64,000 nt of DNA from Fistularia commersonii (Eukaryota > Chordata > Actinopteri > Syngnathiformes > Fistulariidae). Below the pieces are notes generated by a model that saw only the letters and a program-made list of their open reading frames with translations, was not told the DNA's origin and ran no database searches. The stretch lies in the NCBI GenBank assembly GCA_037954325.1, contig JBBMNZ010000017.1, positions 9,721,501-9,785,500 on the forward strand, in the 5' to 3' direction. This document shows, in pieces, positions 60,435-64,000 of this stretch. The first letter of the stretch is position 1. Each line of letters begins with the position of its first letter. Both the position numbers and the translations under genes were made by a program.

Positions 60435-61796
60435 GTAGATGGAATGCACTTGTTTACTCCTGATTTTGTCATTTTTCCCTTGTTTATACAAAAAATTGAA
60501 GAGAACTTGGGGGTGTTTGTGGTGCGTCTATCCCGCTGCAAGTATTCAGGATTCTGGCATCAGGAGTTCCTATCAGAAACACACCAAGCACAAAATAGCC
60601 CATCCCACTTGACTTTTTTGAATAAAAACATTCAGTAGGTTCATTGGAGACCCTAAGTTGGCCAAACACCTGAACGGAGTGGTTGTATATCTATTTATGA
60701 CATGTGAACGAGACAGAGAATGGTTGTATGTCTCTGCAGTATATGTGGCCCTGCAATCGACTGGTAACCGGTCCAGGATGATCCCCGCCTCCTGCTCGAT
60801 TATAGCTGGAATAGGCTCCGGCAACCCTGTAGGATAAGTGGTATAGTTAATGAACAAATTATTGCCTACGAAAATCCGAATGAAGTCTAACCCAAAAAGT
60901 TCAAATCTCTGAAAACTCAGCTGCATGTCTATTTTTTAAATCCATAGAAATCAAAATAAATTTGAATAAAAATCAAATTAAAAACAAACTAAAGTGATGA
61001 TTCATCATATTGTTAATGCAGAACGCAAATTAAAGACCCATCACAGCATGATCACTTTCTCACCAGCTGTTTTTTACTTTCCGAGTATTTTTAATATTTG
61101 CGTGAAGTTTTGCAGCACCTGCCTTGTGGGCGACAGGAAAGTAAACGCAGGCTGACTTTGAAAGTAATGTGAACATGTGAGAAGTTTTTGATATTCAAAG
61201 AATATTCGGTCCTCCAGGTTTACACAGGGAAGGGATTATATTGAAGAAGTGACGGGAAGGTAGATAAGGGTATGGATATACTTGTGTTATTGAATTGCTG
61301 ACCCTCATAAGTGTGTGTGTGTGTGTATTCATCTATTTCTTTTTCGTATTTGTCATTTCCATATTGTGCAAATTAAGAACGATTGACTCCCCCTGGATTT
61401 GTATGCCTTTCACACCCTCTGGCTTTTTATGGTGAAGTCACAGATGACCAGTTTTACGGCTGCAAAGATAGAGGAGAGCGCCTCAGCCGAGACACAGAGG
61501 ATCATCCGGCCGTTTAATAACACACATCCCTTGCTTTTTACGACAAAGTCAAATCACTAGACTTGATTAAACTGTGTGATATGTTTGTCAAATGAGAAAA
61601 AAATAGATGCGTAATGTATGCTGAAAGGAAATCTCCACTTGTCGTCATCTATTGTCGTCAAATGCCATTTCTTGCTGCAAATGTATTGCTTTACATTATA
61701 TCGAGAGAAATAGTACTCTGAATAACTGAATCCAGGCTGGTAGTGGTAAAGCCCTCTGCATGTTTGAATACAATATTACTTTTTTTTGCCGCCTAG
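60435..61796 (+). other. kiaa1549l: Intron 9
   Basis: GTAGAT to tttgccgcctag. Contains a fish dispersed repeat copy at 60635-60858 and a short (GT)8 at 61311-61326. Otherwise unremarkable AT-rich sequence. Confidence 0.75.
60635..60858 (+). repeat. Fish dispersed repeat copy (3' part, + orientation)
   Basis: Contains aggttcattggagacccta, gtggccctgcaatcgactgg, tccaggatgatccccgcctc and gaataggctccggcaaccct, ending at gaacaaatt. Same family and same 3' end as the copy at 9168. Confidence 0.75.
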
Positions 61797-61968
61797 ATGG
61801 TGAGCATGCGTCGACTCCCAGGCCCCAAGAACCCAGCAGAGATGACTTATTACGCACAATTGAACGGGGCCCCCATCACAGGAACCACTGCTGCTAAGAC
61901 CCTCAGCAGCCTGGACTCCCAGACCATGGCCCTGACTCTAGGCTACTTTGTTCAAATACAGGCTGAAC
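61797..61968 (+). CDS. kiaa1549l: KIAA1549L-like exon 10: ectodomain module 3, second half
   Basis: Residues 863-919, phase 0 to phase 1, acceptor tttgccgcctag, donor GTAAGC. MVSMRRLPGPKNPAEMTYY opens the strand region, then a helix-rich part (AAKTLSSLDSQTMALTL) and the end GYFVQIQAE. This end parallels the GYFLFYPPLVIAE end of exon 7, and both exons close with GCTGAAC before the donor. It completes the third module just outside the membrane. Confidence 0.83.
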
Positions 61969-62111
61969 GTAAGCTACTCTGTTACTATTCTGTCGTTTTA
62001 CAGTTATGATCATGTCATTTGTAATCCATGGAAAGTAACTTCTTACTTGTATTTATTTATAAACAGTTTCTCTCTGGAAAGTGTCATATGACTTTTGCGC
62101 AATGCCAAAAT

Positions 62112-62149
<38 letters not shown>

Positions 62150-63641
62150 TGTAATGATCCACCATATGATGAAAAAATATTAGTCATGAATTTATTCTAA
62201 TTTCCCTACGCTGAACACAGAGGACAGATGACTCTTGATAACTTCTACACTGTAAAACATCTCACTGCAAGCATATCAGGGACTCTTTGTACTGATGTTT
62301 AATTGTTTTTTTAATATTTTCCAGTCTGGATAGGCCAAATCCATCTTTCACTGTGCCTTTGCAGATATAATTGAAACTTTTTGGTTACTATATCTTTAAA
62401 AGCAGACTCCCTTTATACATACATTTCCATAATTTCACAGCTAAAGCAGTAGAGTTTTACAACCAATACACAGTTTATGGATTTAAATGTACACTTTCAA
62501 ATGAAATATGGCTAAACATTGGTCCCGGTAGGGTTTTTGATGTCTGGTTCAAAATGTTTGATTTTAAACTGCCTCCCAGAGTGTGTTCGTCTAGAAAAGG
62601 ATGTCTACTTCAGCGTCTGGAGTCGACAGTGTTCCCTCCTACCTATTTTCTCTATAATTAACAAACCTGAGCGACCCCAAAATCCATCAGCACCCCTCAG
62701 ATCTCTTCCTAGCAGTGCAGATGCCGGGAACTGAACACAATGTTCTTAAATTTAATTTAGTTAACCTTAAGGGGGTGAGTGGAAATAAAATGCATTAGTC
62801 CCTAAAATGAAAACACATCCTTTCAGTTCACCACCGTATGACAGCAAGGCTAAACGAAGCAGCATTCACAAAAAAACTCAGATTTAGATTTATTATATTA
62901 TTTCAATGCAGTTTTGTGAAATTTGTCGGTTTTATTACATTATACATCTTTGAGACACGCTGGAAGCACACCTGCTTCCTTGCCAAGACTTAAAGCAATA
63001 GTGCAAAAGGTGTGATCGGTTATTTGTTAGATAGCAAAATCCGAATTGTTTCACAAGAAAATAACTTAACCCTTTCCTCCTTACATATTAATATAAATGT
63101 TGACCTATTAAAAAAAGGATCTGGTGACATGCGTTTTCACCATGTTGACAGCAATATTTACTGTACACAGCTCAGTATGAAGACTTTTGATTAACTTAAT
63201 CATTTATCTATATTTGTGCGTTATCCTCAATAATAATAAAATCGGACCGATTTTCCCTTTCATCCCTGTTTTAATGTGACAAGGTCAAAAGTAACTTAGA
63301 ATATCAAAAAATTCAGAATCAGCTGACATGGAGGTAGCTCAGTGGTCTTGTCAGTGCGTACAGGTACTGTCCTCTGCCCGATGATGATGGCAGTGTCATT
63401 AATGAAGGTCCATTAGACATTATGAATTTTCAATATGCGTCTAAATGTCATACTTATGCAATGATCTAGTACCAGTCATGATCTACATTCTCTTTTTATA
63501 CTACCACTCTAACAACAATACTAACAGTACTACTACTAATAATGATATACAAACTACCTGTCTTTCCTACCATAAAATATCATGTGCCTAGTGGATTTCC
63601 AAAATGTGAAAAGTAATGAGTGTTGGTCTTTTTGTGTACAG
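61969..63641 (+). other. kiaa1549l: Intron 10
   Basis: GTAAGC to ttttgtgtacag. Contains (GT)15 at 62117-62146 and a weak SINE-head-like text (ggaggtagctcagtggt) near 63330-63347. No gene recognised. Confidence 0.75.
62117..62146 (+). repeat. (GT)15 microsatellite in intron 10
   Basis: Uninterrupted GT run of 30 bases. Confidence 0.95.
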
Positions 63642-63802
63642 CTGTGATAAAGACGCCACCCAGTAACCTGTGGATCATGGCCGTTTTGACGCCGCTGTTC
63701 CTGCTGTTTGTGGTTATCGGCATGGTAGCCTTCATTCTATGTAAAAGAAACAGGGTCATCTTCAAGACCGGAGCCTTCCGGACCTTTAAAACACGCTCCA
63801 AG
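63642..63802 (+). CDS. kiaa1549l: KIAA1549L-like exon 11: transmembrane segment
   Basis: Residues 920-973, phase 1 to phase 0, acceptor ttttgtgtacag, donor GTACGA. WIMAVLTPLFLLFVVIGMVA to FILC (about residues 930-953) is a single membrane-spanning helix. It is followed by KRNR and further basic residues (RTFKTRSK), the positive-inside sign of a type I membrane protein. The cytoplasmic tail should continue in later exons beyond the window. Confidence 0.85.
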
Positions 63803-64000
63803 GTACGAGTCAGCCCGGCATTCGTGCTCGGTCTTGATGCTGCTGTTTCCAAATATCACTCCTCTCTCTCCCTGCTGTGATTCTTCTTTTTCTCTTCTTG
63901 ATGTGGGGAAAAAAAAAAAAATCATCTGTTGTCTCTGAAGTGTCACATGGAAGTCGTTTGAATTCCCTCCCGTGTGTCCCAGAAACCAATTCTACTGTGA
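63803..64000 (+). other. kiaa1549l: Intron 11, possibly with the next exon at its end
   Basis: Starts GTACGA. An acceptor-like cgtgtgtcccag ends at 63982. If used in phase 0 it gives K-P-I-L-L and then TGA exactly at the window edge, which would be a very short tail. Whether this is a true exon, an alternative end or no exon cannot be decided here. Confidence 0.4.

Noticed and set aside
63580..63852. Minus-strand 90-residue frame
   Set aside because: Antisense of exon 11, whose splice sites and membrane segment are convincing on the plus strand.

Overview
The window looks like ordinary chromosomal DNA of a ray-finned (teleost) fish. Coding sequence sits in short exons with GT-AG introns. Introns hold dispersed repeats of the kind I know from fish genomes (tRNA-derived SINEs, L2-like, RTE-like and R2/HERO-like LINE remnants) and many (GT)n/(CA)n microsatellites. 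I see no prokaryotic operon, phage, CRISPR array or rRNA. Species cannot be read from the sequence.

Layout. (1) 1-472 is the end of an intron. 473-1042 is the last coding exon of a homeodomain-interacting protein kinase, most likely HIPK3, followed by a long AT-rich 3' UTR to about 4.1 kb. (2) 4.8-6.25 kb is a broken non-LTR retrotransposon tail. (3) 6.9-8.3 kb holds a GC-rich promoter zone with two CTCF-like motifs and a cluster of TGACGCT motifs. (4) From 7661 to beyond the right edge runs one large gene, KIAA1549L-like (DUF3827/UPF0606 family), on the + strand. I joined eleven exons by splice sites and phase into 973 continuous codons: a signal-peptide exon, a 35 kb first intron, two Ser/Thr-rich mucin-like exons, seven exons of folded ectodomain, and a transmembrane exon. 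The cytoplasmic tail lies mostly or wholly outside the window. HIPK3 followed by KIAA1549L in the same direction matches what I recall of human 11p13, and this supports both identifications.

How the parts work together. The KIAA1549L-like product should be a type I membrane glycoprotein with a long O-glycosylated stalk and a juxtamembrane region. That region appears to consist of three tandem copies of a two-exon module that resembles SEA domains. The most unusual features are this exon-phase-coded triplication and a 60-nt in-frame exon placed between a 112-nt (GT)n tract and a 106-nt (CA)n tract, which could pair in the pre-mRNA and loop the exon out. I found no wholly new gene system; the best leads concern structure and splicing inside this known but poorly understood gene.
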